A DNA stretch of 10,424 nt from Beijerinckiaceae bacterium. GTDB lineage: Bacteria; Pseudomonadota; Alphaproteobacteria; Rhizobiales; Beijerinckiaceae. Where the stretch lies: the NCBI GenBank assembly GCA_947380915.1, contig CANCSY010000092.1, forward strand, positions 1-10,424. The letters run 5' to 3'. How positions within the stretch are numbered: position 1 is the stretch's first letter; every line of letters starts with the position of its first letter. Made by a program: the position numbers and the translations under genes. Positions 1 to 5,809 of this stretch are shown here, in pieces. The notes beneath the pieces were generated by a model. It was not told where the DNA came from, made no database searches, and saw only the letters and a program-made list of their open reading frames with translations.

Positions 1-348
1 GCCATGTCGGAGGCCCTGCCCGCCATTGAACGGGCGGGCCTCATCGTCACCGACGTGGAAATCCTGCAACTGCATTATGCCGAAACGCTGAAGGCATGGC
101 GCGAGCGATTCATGGCCCGGCGCGCGGAAGCCGAAGCCCTTTATGACGAACGCTTCTGCCGCATGTGGGAGTTCTATCTGGCGGGCTCGGAAGCCTGCTT
201 CCGACTGGGACAGCATGTGAATTGCCAGTTTCAACTGGCCAAGAAAGTGGGCGTCGTGCCCATGACGCGCAGCTATATCGCCGCGCGCGAGCAGGCGCTG
301 CGTTTGAGCGACAGCCCTAGCGGGGACTTGACTATGGCAGGGGAGTAG
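1..348 (+). CDS. cfa: Cyclopropane-fatty-acyl-phospholipid synthase, C-terminal part (5' end outside window)
   Basis: The reading frame is open from the first base (Ala, Met, Ser...) and stops with TAG at 346-348, so only the last 115 codons are present and the ATG at 4 is internal. The protein transfers a methylene group from S-adenosylmethionine to the double bond of unsaturated acyl chains in membrane phospholipids. The visible tail has the family's typical C-terminal sequence: LPAIERAGLIVTDVEIL, then HYAETLKAWRERF at about residues 24-36 of the fragment, then RMWEFYLAGSEACFR and a final GVVPMTRSYI. The SAM-binding core and active site lie upstream of the window. The gene converges on the LysR gene at 400-1338. 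A SAM-dependent methyltransferase of the same superfamily is the only realistic alternative. Confidence 0.9.
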   Translation, partial: AMSEALPAIERAGLIVTDVEILQLHYAETLKAWRERFMARRAEAEALYDERFCRMWEFYLAGSEACFRLGQHVNCQFQLAKKVGVVPMTRSYIAAREQALRLSDSPSGDLTMAGE

Positions 349-401
349 AGCCGCGCCTTCAGTCCATTTCGATCAGGCGCACAGACCGACCAACCGGGCT
401 C
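348..401. terminator. Possible weak hairpin between convergent genes
   Basis: The short spacer after the cfa-like stop contains GCGCCT (353-358) and its reverse complement AGGCGC (375-380), separated by 16 bases. It is nested inside GAGCC (348-352) and GGCTC (397-401). There is no T-run on either strand, so a factor-independent terminator is not established. The position between two converging genes is the main reason to list it. Confidence 0.2.
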
Positions 402-1338
402 ACGGAAAAACTTGCGCCTCGTCATCCGGGCCGAACACAGGCGGACCGCCGCGTCCGCTAAACTGCGGTTCTCTCAATTTCAGGAACTCGGTCAGCAGGT
501 CCACCATGGCGCGAACGCGCGCCGAGCTGCGCAGGGATTCATGATAAACGATGTAGCATGGCATAAAGGCGACCGGCTCCGAAAAGACGCGGACCAGCGA
601 CGGGTTGGCGTCTCCTTGCAGGCAGGTGGTGACGCCAATGCCGGCGCCCGATGCTATCAGGCCGGCCACGTCTGTGCTGCTGTCGACGCGTATGTGGCTA
701 GCAGAGTCCCCAGCATAGCGGTCGAACCATTTCGGTCCAGGAAGATGGCTCAGTATTTTACTGTATAAAATCAGGGGATGATCGCAGAGTTCCTCTGCGG
801 ATGACGGCAGCCCCCTGGCGGCTGCGTAGCTTTTGGCGGCATAGACCCCCCAACCGCAATCGCTGGTCTGCTTGAACACAAGATCGGACTCCACCGGGCG
901 AACGACCCGCAGGCCGATATCCGCTTCGTCGCGCATCAGATCGACCAGGCGATTGGAGACAAGGATCTTGAGGTCGAGCTCGGGGCGACGCTCTTTCACC
1001 ATTGGCGCCAGATCCGCCAGAGCCGAAGAGCATGCGGCGAAGCAGGACAGGCGAACGACTCCGGCGGCCTCCTGCTTGCTGGCGCGGATCGTGTTGGAGG
1101 CTCTCGCGATCGCCTCCGCAATCTTATGGGCGGCCGCCAGCGCGCTTCGGCCATCAGGGGTGATGATGAAATCACGGCCGCCACGAATGATGAGCATCAC
1201 GCCCAGGGCTTCCTCAAGGGCGGCCAGCCGTCTGCTCACGGTGGAGCCGTCAACGTCGAGGAGTCGCGCGGCCCCGGCCACCGAGCCCGCCTCGCTGAGG
1301 GCGATCAGGACCTTGAAGTCGCTCCAATCAGGGTCCAT
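400..1338 (-). CDS. LysR-type transcriptional regulator, copy A
   Basis: A 312-residue protein, the usual LysR family length. The N-terminus (about residues 5-60) is the winged helix-turn-helix DNA-binding domain, with SEAGSVAGAARLL and STVSRRLAALEEALG forming the helix-turn-helix and linker. From about residue 93 follows a LysR substrate-binding domain with VRLSCFAA, LDLKILVSNR, DLMRDEADIGLR and SGAGIG. The ATG at 1338 is supported by GGAAAGG 8 bases upstream and by the homologous start of copy B. It lies downstream, on the same strand, of a small gene (1538-1738) and of copy B (1830-2816), with which it shares about 71% identity over 287 ungapped residues (205 matches by hand count). The C-terminal 25 residues differ from copy B. 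Domain style resembles the CrgA-like LysR group that often controls nearby oxidoreductases. The effector and target are unknown. Confidence 0.93.
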   Translation of the reverse strand: MDPDWSDFKVLIALSEAGSVAGAARLLDVDGSTVSRRLAALEEALGVMLIIRGGRDFIITPDGRSALAAAHKIAEAIARASNTIRASKQEAAGVVRLSCFAACSSALADLAPMVKERRPELDLKILVSNRLVDLMRDEADIGLRVVRPVESDLVFKQTSDCGWGVYAAKSYAAARGLPSSAEELCDHPLILYSKILSHLPGPKWFDRYAGDSASHIRVDSSTDVAGLIASGAGIGVTTCLQGDANPSLVRVFSEPVAFMPCYIVYHESLRSSARVRAMVDLLTEFLKLREPQFSGRGGPPVFGPDDEAQVFP

Positions 1339-1376
1339 CGGAAAGACCTTTCCACATAAAATACTAATGTAATATT

Positions 1377-1390
1377 TCGATTTTAATCGA
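1377..1390. promoter_or_regulatory. Palindrome upstream of LysR copy A, candidate operator
   Basis: TCGATT-TT-AATCGA is a perfect 6-bp inverted repeat whose near edge is 38 bases upstream of the copy A start codon. It sits in an AT-rich stretch that also holds an imperfect dyad AATACTAATGTAATATT (about 1359-1375). LysR proteins commonly repress their own gene through such dyads, so an autoregulatory site is plausible. It is a T-N12-A rather than the textbook T-N11-A spacing. No experimental or comparative support is available here. Confidence 0.35.
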
Positions 1391-1537
1391 TGGTCGCAGG
1401 ATGCTTCAAGCCATTTTTTAAAGCTCGGATTTTTGAAAAGAGGCTGGTTTCGCCGCGGCCCCGAGCCGCAGGAATGCCTACCGTCGCGGCGGGGCCCAGT
1501 GAAAGGCCCGGAAACGGGGGGCGATAAAATATAGCCA

Positions 1538-1738
1538 TCATGTCTTCAGGCTTGATGGTGACGCTTCGCCCTCAACTCTTTCGTCCGCCTCCGCCACTTG
1601 CTTGAAAGCCTTCGGGCCAGCCGCAGAATAATCTGCGGACAGGTAATCCGGCTTGTCCGTCAGGAGGAATTCGACCAGGTCTTTCAACGTGTCCCCCATC
1701 TCGATGAGGCGTGTTTTTATCGAGAGTTCCTGTTTCAT
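1538..1738 (-). CDS. Small protein of unknown function (66 residues)
   Basis: I do not recognise this family. The reading frame could be extended to 1792, but the ribosome binding site GGAAGGAG lies 7 bases before the ATG at 1738 (protein begins MKQELSIKTRLIEMG) and only about 1 base before the next in-frame ATG (1744). The 66-codon form is therefore preferred. The protein is soluble-looking, rich in Asp, Glu, Lys and Ala, without cysteine, signal peptide or membrane segment. The first half (LIEMGDTLKDLVEFLL, about residues 11-26) looks like an amphipathic helix, and the tail (from about 45) is acidic and probably disordered. It sits between two paralogous LysR genes on the same strand, 91 bases downstream of copy B, and may be cotranscribed with it. 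A ribosomally made peptide precursor or a small regulatory partner are possibilities without direct evidence. Confidence 0.6.
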   Translation of the reverse strand: MKQELSIKTRLIEMGDTLKDLVEFLLTDKPDYLSADYSAAGPKAFKQVAEADERVEGEASPSSLKT

Positions 1739-1752
1739 AATCATTCTCCTTC
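1739..1752 (-). promoter_or_regulatory. Strong ribosome binding site that fixes the small-gene start
   Basis: Read on the minus strand, GGAAGGAGAATGATTATGAA contains a near-complete Shine-Dalgarno sequence. The spacing is 7 bases to the second ATG (1738) and too short for the first (1744), so the second is chosen as the start. Confidence 0.6.
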
Positions 1753-1829
1753 CGAAAAATTGGATGCGCGGTGTTCGTGGTATGGCCAGCAAGGCCTCAG
1801 TCAGGGCATGGTTCAGCCTTGGAAGCTGA

Positions 1830-2816
1830 TCATCTCTCAGCTCTTTTTTGTTGAATCAGGCGCAAGGACATGCCGGTCTGTGGCTGATCATCCTCGCCAT
1901 TCCGGTCTTGCGCCGGATGAGAAAATCCGCGCCCCGACATCTTCCCGTCCATCGACTTCAGGAACTCCGCCAGCAGATCCGCCATGGCGCGAATGCGGGC
2001 TGAGCCGCGCAGGGACTCGTGATAAACCATGTAGCAAGGCTGAAAGGCGATCGGTTCCGGAAAGACACGGACAAGCGACGGGTCGCAATCTCCCTGCATG
2101 CAGGTCGTGACGCCAATGCCCGCCCCGGAGGCGATGATGTCTGTGGCTGTGGTGCTGGAGTCGACGCGGATATGAGTGCCAAATCCGCCCGCATGGCGTT
2201 CGAACCACTCTGGCCCGGGAAGATGGCGCAGCTTTTCATCATATAAAACAACTCGATGATGGTGCAGATCGTCGGGGGATGCCGGCAGTCCCATGGTTGC
2301 GAGGTAGCTTTTGGCTGCGTAGACCGCCCAGCCGCAATCGCTGGCCTGCCTCAACACGACATCGGGCTCGACCGGTCGAAACAGGCGCAGGCCAATATCC
2401 GCTTCGCCGCGCATCAGATCGACCGGACGATTGGAGACGAGGATCGCGAGATCCAGCGCGGGGTGGCGCGCTTTCACGATCGGCAGCAGATCCGCCAGGA
2501 CCGGCGTGAAGGCGGCGATGCAAGACAGGCGGACAAGCCCCGCCACCTCCTGCTTGCCCGCACGGATTGCATTGGCTGCCCTGGAGGTCGCGTCCGCCAT
2601 TTCATGGGCGGCCGCCAGCACGCTGCGCCCATCCGCCGTGATGGCGAAGTCCCGGCCGCCACGAATGACGAGGGTGGCGCCCACGGCGTCCTCCAGGGCG
2701 GCGAGCCGTCTGCTGACAGTTGAGGCGTCGACGCCAAGCAGCCGCGCCGCCCCCGCCACCGATCCCGCCTCGCTGAGTGCGATCAGGACCCTGAAGTCAC
2801 TCCAATCGGGTTCCAT
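1830..2816 (-). CDS. LysR-type transcriptional regulator, copy B
   Basis: A 328-residue LysR regulator. The ATG at 2816 is preferred over an upstream in-frame ATG at 2942. It aligns exactly with the start of copy A (MEPDWSDFRV against MDPDWSDFKV), it has AAAGG 8 bases upstream, and the extra 42 residues would be unusual for the family. The DNA-binding domain spans about residues 5-60 (SEAGSVAGAARLL, STVSRRLAALEDAVG). The effector-binding domain starts near 93 (VRLSCIAA, LDLAILVSNR, SGAGIGVTTC). After about residue 290 it carries a longer polar tail (DRNGEDDQPQTG...) absent from copy A. It is divergent from the secreted-protein gene at 3359 across a 542-base spacer, the classic arrangement of a LysR regulator and its target, so that gene is a candidate target (inference). 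The inducer is unknown. Confidence 0.92.
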   Translation of the reverse strand: MEPDWSDFRVLIALSEAGSVAGAARLLGVDASTVSRRLAALEDAVGATLVIRGGRDFAITADGRSVLAAAHEMADATSRAANAIRAGKQEVAGLVRLSCIAAFTPVLADLLPIVKARHPALDLAILVSNRPVDLMRGEADIGLRLFRPVEPDVVLRQASDCGWAVYAAKSYLATMGLPASPDDLHHHRVVLYDEKLRHLPGPEWFERHAGGFGTHIRVDSSTTATDIIASGAGIGVTTCMQGDCDPSLVRVFPEPIAFQPCYMVYHESLRGSARIRAMADLLAEFLKSMDGKMSGRGFSHPAQDRNGEDDQPQTGMSLRLIQQKRAER

Positions 2817-2854
2817 GTGCACAACCTTTCTCTTAAAAATGCAAACTTTGTTTT

Positions 2855-2864
2855 TTGTATACAA
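2855..2864. promoter_or_regulatory. TTGTATACAA palindrome before LysR copy B
   Basis: A perfect 10-base palindrome whose near edge is 38 bases upstream of the copy B start codon, flanked by a T/A tract. On the minus strand TTGATG, 17 bases, TTGTAT could be read as a poor sigma-70 promoter overlapping it, which would fit an autorepression site. The hexamers match consensus only weakly. Confidence 0.3.
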
Positions 2865-2934
2865 TCGTAATTTTCTGAGTGCATCAATATGCTTTTCTAC
2901 ATTTGAGAATTGCAGGAATACAGGCATGTCATCG

Positions 2935-2995
2935 CAAGCCATGATTGCAGGCTTGGCTGCCTATGAAATAGGCAACGCCGCAATCGCTGATTGCG
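2935..2995. repeat. Three consecutive inverted repeats
   Basis: Within 61 bases there are three perfect inverted repeats. They are CAAGCC-N9-GGCTTG (2935-2955), GCCTAT-GAA-ATAGGC (2959-2973) and CGCAATC-GCT-GATTGCG (2979-2995). They are not the same sequence, but they are packed 3 and 5 bases apart, and their short 3-base loops would also allow RNA hairpins. There is no T-tract, so they are not terminators. They could be operators in the divergent promoter region. Confidence 0.5.
2940..2955 (+). repeat. 16-base direct repeat, copy 1
   Basis: The 16-mer CATGATTGCAGGCTTG occurs here and again at 3021-3036, exact in all 16 bases, with starts 81 bases apart. Its core ATTGCAGG is also present at 2909-2916. 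The bases flanking the two copies differ, so the match is limited to this motif. Confidence 0.8.
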
Positions 2996-3004
2996 CATTT
3001 ATGT

Positions 3005-3017
3005 TGCAATTATTGCA
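3005..3017. promoter_or_regulatory. Perfect T-N11-A dyad, candidate LysR box
   Basis: TGCAATTATTGCA is a perfect 13-base palindrome (6-base arms, one central base) and exactly satisfies the T-N11-A rule with dyad symmetry known for LysR-family binding sites. It lies 188 bases upstream of the LysR copy B start, between the two copies of the 16-base direct repeat. It is the best candidate for the copy B recognition site, although that is far from the likely promoter of the 3359 gene. Confidence 0.45.
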
Positions 3018-3020
3018 TTT

Positions 3021-3036
3021 CATGATTGCAGGCTTG
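3021..3036 (+). repeat. 16-base direct repeat, copy 2
   Basis: Second exact copy of CATGATTGCAGGCTTG, beginning 3 bases after the T-N11-A dyad. Unlike copy 1, it is not preceded by CAAGCC, so it does not form the inverted repeat seen at 2935-2955. Confidence 0.8.
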
Positions 3037-3232
3037 CCCATGGACCGGGGGAATGCTGTGCGCTTAAGCTCCAGAATGACTTGGACTAGTGCAATGCGAG
3101 CTCTTGTCGTGAGCCGTATGCATGGTCATCTATTTGCATGGATGAGTGTTCCGCATGAGGATTCAACAATTATGGGCGACAGATGCGCAAATGCACAGCG
3201 TGGAAAAATGTAGAAATAAAACGAATCGCAAA

Positions 3233-3262
3233 TTGAGACGATGATGCCCTCACTTTTAATAT
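3233..3262 (+). promoter_or_regulatory. Candidate sigma-70 promoter of the secreted-protein gene
   Basis: TTGAGA (3233-3238, 5 of 6 to the -35 consensus) is followed after 18 bases by TAATAT (3257-3262, 4 of 6 to the -10 consensus). Transcription would begin near 3270 and give a leader of about 90 bases carrying the TCTAAC repeats and the TAAGCTTA hairpin. Overlapping AT-rich alternatives (TATAAC at 3260, TATTAT at 3268) exist but lack a well-spaced -35. Confidence 0.35.
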
Positions 3263-3281
3263 AACAATATTATGACATCGA

Positions 3282-3297
3282 TCTAACCCAGTCTAAC
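3282..3297 (+). promoter_or_regulatory. TCTAAC direct repeat with 10-base period
   Basis: TCTAAC occurs at 3282-3287 and 3292-3297, one helical turn apart, and is followed in the same phase by a degenerate third unit (CTGTAA, 3302-3307). Tandem half-sites with 10-11 base spacing are typical of OmpR/PhoB-type response regulators, so this may be such a site. The evidence is only the spacing. Confidence 0.3.
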
Positions 3298-3303
3298 TCA
3301 ACT

Positions 3304-3336
3304 GTAAGCTTATGAAAAATGAAAATATAAGCTTAC
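3304..3336. promoter_or_regulatory. Double TAAGCTTA palindrome forming a 10-bp inverted repeat
   Basis: GTAAGCTTAT (3304-3313) and ATAAGCTTAC (3327-3336) are perfect reverse complements separated by an A-rich 13-base loop. Each arm contains the self-complementary octamer TAAGCTTA (3305-3312 and 3328-3335), with centres 23 bases apart. The element ends 8 bases before the ribosome binding site AAGGA (3345-3349) of the gene at 3359. As DNA it could hold two regulator dimers. As RNA it would make a 10-bp AU-rich hairpin next to the ribosome binding site. No T-run follows, so it is not a standard terminator. Confidence 0.55.
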
Positions 3337-3358
3337 CTCTTCACAAGGAAAAACTGAA

Positions 3359-3934
3359 ATGAAGCGCCTCTTGCTGGTTCTCGCTCCGGTGATCTGCCTG
3401 GTTTCGCCTGCGCAGGCCGAATTAATGCCCGTCGGCAAGACGGGTTGGTACTCGAGCTTTGATTCCATTACGTTTTCCAGCATTCCCTTTTGGTATGGAA
3501 AGAACCCTCAGGATAACAGTTACAAGCGTATGAACTTGCAGGTCGGATGTGACGAGCTGAGCGCGTCTGGCCTGAACGTCCGCTTCAAGCAAAAGGTCAA
3601 GGCCGCATCCGCGTCTGAGGCCGGCGGCGTGTTTGTCGAGGCGAGCAGCCCCGCAGAACTGATGCTCGGGTCAAAAGCCGGGGAGTTCACATTGAAGGCG
3701 TTGCACAGGCCCGGTTCTGATTCGTTGAGCATGGGCGTCTACAGTGGCCTGACGCCCGATGAGCTGCTCACCCTGATCAAATCCATCTACAGGACATCCA
3801 ATGCGACCTTGATCCTGCCGCAGGAATTGCGGCTCGAGTTGCACCCATCGAATGCGGCCCCGCCCCCCGAGTTGCGGTCAAAGCAGGCGCTCGCGCGCGC
3901 CATGGCGGCCTGCCAGGCTCTCCTGAGCCGGTAA
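3359..3934 (+). CDS. Secreted protein of unknown function (191 residues)
   Basis: The family is not recognised. The ATG at 3359 has AAGGA 9 bases upstream. Residues 1-20 form a classical Sec signal peptide (Lys-Arg start, hydrophobic core LLLVLAPVICLV, cleavage after Ala-Gln-Ala), so the mature protein of about 171 residues should be periplasmic or secreted. The first half is rich in aromatic and Ser residues (GWYSSFDSITFSSIPFWYG, about 29-47) and suggests a beta-rich fold. A Pro-rich linker (AAPPPEL, about 166-172) leads to a helical tail. The mature part has two cysteines (about 64 and 185) that could form a disulfide. The gene is divergent from LysR copy B, is preceded by an elaborate control region, and is closed by the terminator at 3967-3994, so it appears monocistronic. 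Codon use is less GC-biased than in the operon to its right. Confidence 0.85.
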   Translation: MKRLLLVLAPVICLVSPAQAELMPVGKTGWYSSFDSITFSSIPFWYGKNPQDNSYKRMNLQVGCDELSASGLNVRFKQKVKAASASEAGGVFVEASSPAELMLGSKAGEFTLKALHRPGSDSLSMGVYSGLTPDELLTLIKSIYRTSNATLILPQELRLELHPSNAAPPPELRSKQALARAMAACQALLSR

Positions 3935-3966
3935 GGGTCGATCCGAACCGTCAGAACCACATGCAA

Positions 3967-3994
3967 AAGGCCGGCGAATCGCTTCGCCGGCCTT
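3967..3994. terminator. Bidirectional factor-independent terminator
   Basis: A perfect 12-bp stem (AAGGCCGGCGAA with TTCGCCGGCCTT) closes a 4-base loop TCGC. On the minus strand it is followed directly by TTTT within the stem edge and flank (bases 3965-3968), and on the plus strand by CCGTTTTC. It lies between the stops of the convergent genes ending at 3934 (+) and 4015 (-), so it should end transcription from both sides. Confidence 0.85.
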
Positions 3995-4014
3995 CCGTTT
4001 TCAAGCGGTCCAGT

Positions 4015-5724
4015 TCAGTACTGGCGCAGGCCCGTGATCACGTTGAACAGCACCTGCTGCCCGTCCTCGAGCTTGCGCAGCGCGCGCTCCAGCGCGGGGA
4101 TGAGCTTGGCGGGATCTTCCACCCGCTCGCCATGGCCGCCGCAACTCTCGGCCACCTTCTCGAAATCCGGCGAGGGCGACAGGTCGACCACCGGCAGGCT
4201 GTTCTGCTTGGCCGCATCCCCATCGGGATACATGGACATGGTGGCGCGGCGCACGGCGAACCACTGGGAATTGTTGAACACCATGGTCAGGGTCGGCAGC
4301 TTCTCCGCCCGCGACACATAATGCGCCGCCAGCGGCACGCCGAACATGTAGGAGCCATCGCCCACGGTGCTGATGACCTGGCGATGGGGCGCGGCGAGCT
4401 TGGCGCCGAGCGCCTGGCCGATGCCCATGCCCAGCGCGCCTGATGCGCCGGTGATGAAGCTGTCGTGGCGGGTGATGTCGAGGAAGGGATAGGGCGCGCC
4501 CAGCTCCTCCACGATGATCGCGTCTTCGTTCTTCACCTGATTGAGGCAATGGGCCACGTAGATCGGGCTGATGGGCGAGGTCGAGGTCATTTTCTCGATC
4601 ATGCCCTTGCGGAAATCGTCGATTTTCGAGCGCATCTCCATGATGCGGGCGCGGCGGGCGTCGACCACGGCGGCCTTGTCGCGCAGCTTGCCCTTCAGCA
4701 TCTCGCGCAGCATGACGATGGCCGCGCCCGGGGCGCCGGCAATCACCAGATCCATGGGGAAACCGCGCAGCGGATAGGTGTGGAACAGCGGATCGTGGCC
4801 GATGTGGATGATCTTTGCGTTGGCGTTGGGCTGCATGTTGCGCGGCACCCACGGCACCGGCGAATCCAGCACCACGATGAGATCAGCTGATTCCAGCAGG
4901 GGCTTGGACAGCAGGCCGAGATTCATCGGATTGGCGGAGGCGATGTTGGGAGCCGGACCCGAGGCGACCGCGATGGCGTGATCGAGCGCCAGGGCGCCCA
5001 GGGCCTCGAAGGCGCCGGGCGAGGTTCCCGAACGGCCCGTGATGATCAGTGGCATCTGGGCGCGCGCGATCATGTCGGCGGCCTGCTCCAGCGCCTCAAG
5101 GGCCGGGGCGGCGGGGATCGTGCGCCCGGGCATCACGCGCGGAAGTGGGCCGGCGTCCACGAGATCGTCGCCCAGGGCCTCGCGGGGCAGGGACAGATAG
5201 ACTGGACCGCGCGGCTCGCTCATGGCGATGTCGATGGCGCGGGAGACGATGGTGTTGATGGGCTGGCCGTGGCGCAGTTCGTAATCCCACTTCACATGCT
5301 CGCGCACTATGCCGTTCTGGTCGAAATTCTCCTGCGCCCAGTGGATCGGCACATCGCGCGAGCCTATATGGCCGGTCTCGGTGAGGGGCGTGCGGCCAGC
5401 GGCCAGCAGCACCGGCACATTGTCGCGCGCGGCGTTCATCAACCCGCAGATGGTGTTGGCGGTGCCCACGTTCACATGGACCATCACACAGGAGGCCTCG
5501 CCCGAGACCTTGGAATAGCCCTGCGCCATCGCCATGGCCACGTTCTCATGGGGCACGGTGATGAAATTGGGGGCGGGCTCGCCGCGACCCTTCATCTGCA
5601 CGAGGCCTTCGATGATGGGGGCGAAATCGGTGCCGCCATTGGCGAAGACATGCTTCACGCCGCTGGCGAGCAAGGCGGCGAGATAGGCCTCTCCGACGGA
5701 GGCGGGTTTTTTCGATTCGGTCAT
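4015..5724 (-). CDS. Thiamine-diphosphate-dependent enzyme, acetolactate synthase/benzoylformate decarboxylase-like
   Basis: A 569-residue enzyme with the three-domain layout of the ThDP superfamily: pyrimidine-binding domain (about 8-175), central domain (about 205-345) and pyrophosphate-binding domain (about 395-560). The catalytic glutamate that activates the cofactor is Glu60 in PHENVAMAMAQGY. The metal/diphosphate motif runs from GDGS (455) to the NN pair at 484-485, the expected spacing. The ATG at 5724 has GGGGAG 8 bases upstream; the frame could extend to 5799 but without a ribosome binding site. Such enzymes decarboxylate 2-oxo acids or cleave/join C-C bonds next to a carbonyl. The NGGTDF start and absence of an adjacent IlvN-like regulatory subunit argue against housekeeping acetolactate synthase. 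It is the last gene of the operon, 85 bases after the KAS III-like gene, and ends at a strong terminator. The substrate cannot be assigned. Confidence 0.9.
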   Translation of the reverse strand: MTESKKPASVGEAYLAALLASGVKHVFANGGTDFAPIIEGLVQMKGRGEPAPNFITVPHENVAMAMAQGYSKVSGEASCVMVHVNVGTANTICGLMNAARDNVPVLLAAGRTPLTETGHIGSRDVPIHWAQENFDQNGIVREHVKWDYELRHGQPINTIVSRAIDIAMSEPRGPVYLSLPREALGDDLVDAGPLPRVMPGRTIPAAPALEALEQAADMIARAQMPLIITGRSGTSPGAFEALGALALDHAIAVASGPAPNIASANPMNLGLLSKPLLESADLIVVLDSPVPWVPRNMQPNANAKIIHIGHDPLFHTYPLRGFPMDLVIAGAPGAAIVMLREMLKGKLRDKAAVVDARRARIMEMRSKIDDFRKGMIEKMTSTSPISPIYVAHCLNQVKNEDAIIVEELGAPYPFLDITRHDSFITGASGALGMGIGQALGAKLAAPHRQVISTVGDGSYMFGVPLAAHYVSRAEKLPTLTMVFNNSQWFAVRRATMSMYPDGDAAKQNSLPVVDLSPSPDFEKVAESCGGHGERVEDPAKLIPALERALRKLEDGQQVLFNVITGLRQY

Positions 5725-5809
5725 CCTGTTTTCTCCCCTGACGCGGCTGGGCCACGATTTGATGGGCGCGACCATAAGGGCAAGCCGCTGAAAGGCCAAT
5801 CCTGATGGA

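Larger units (their letters stand above)
2817..3358. other. 542-base divergent control region, AT-rich and palindrome-rich
   Basis: No convincing gene lies here. Frames that cross it belong to the shadow of LysR copy B or lack a ribosome binding site and coding character. The stretch is visibly more AT-rich than the neighbouring genes. It contains a TTGTATACAA palindrome (2855-2864), three ATTGCAGG copies (2909, 2944, 3025), a 16-base direct repeat (2940 and 3021), four adjacent inverted repeats between 2935 and 3017, two TCTAAC repeats (3282, 3292) and the double TAAGCTTA element (3304-3336). The main elements are listed separately. The density of symmetric elements suggests multiple regulator sites serving LysR copy B on one side and the secreted-protein gene on the other. 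Confidence 0.6.

Noticed and set aside
1739..1792. 18-residue N-terminal extension of the small gene
   Set aside because: The best ribosome binding site lies inside this extension and is properly spaced only for the ATG at 1738.
2817..2942. 42-residue N-terminal extension of LysR copy B
   Set aside because: LysR proteins begin directly with the helix-turn-helix domain, copy A begins at the equivalent position, and a ribosome binding site precedes 2816.
2935..3036. CRISPR array
   Set aside because: Only two exact copies of a 16-base repeat, with a palindromic rather than unique spacer and no cas genes.
2940..3036. Insertion sequence remnant
   Set aside because: No transposase fragment, terminal inverted repeat pair or target-site duplication could be recognised. 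The repeats are better explained as regulatory sites.
2431..3213. Plus-strand open frame of 260 codons
   Set aside because: Most of it is antisense to LysR copy B, its composition (Arg/Ser/Ala runs) is that of a shadow frame, it has no ribosome binding site, and it runs across the palindrome region.
3304..3336. Factor-independent terminator
   Set aside because: The stem is AU-rich and has no following T-run, and it lies just upstream of a ribosome binding site instead of downstream of a gene.
4978..5805. Plus-strand open frame of 275 codons opposite the ThDP gene
   Set aside because: His/Gly/Arg-rich composition typical of the antisense of a GC-rich gene. The minus frame has clear ThDP motifs.
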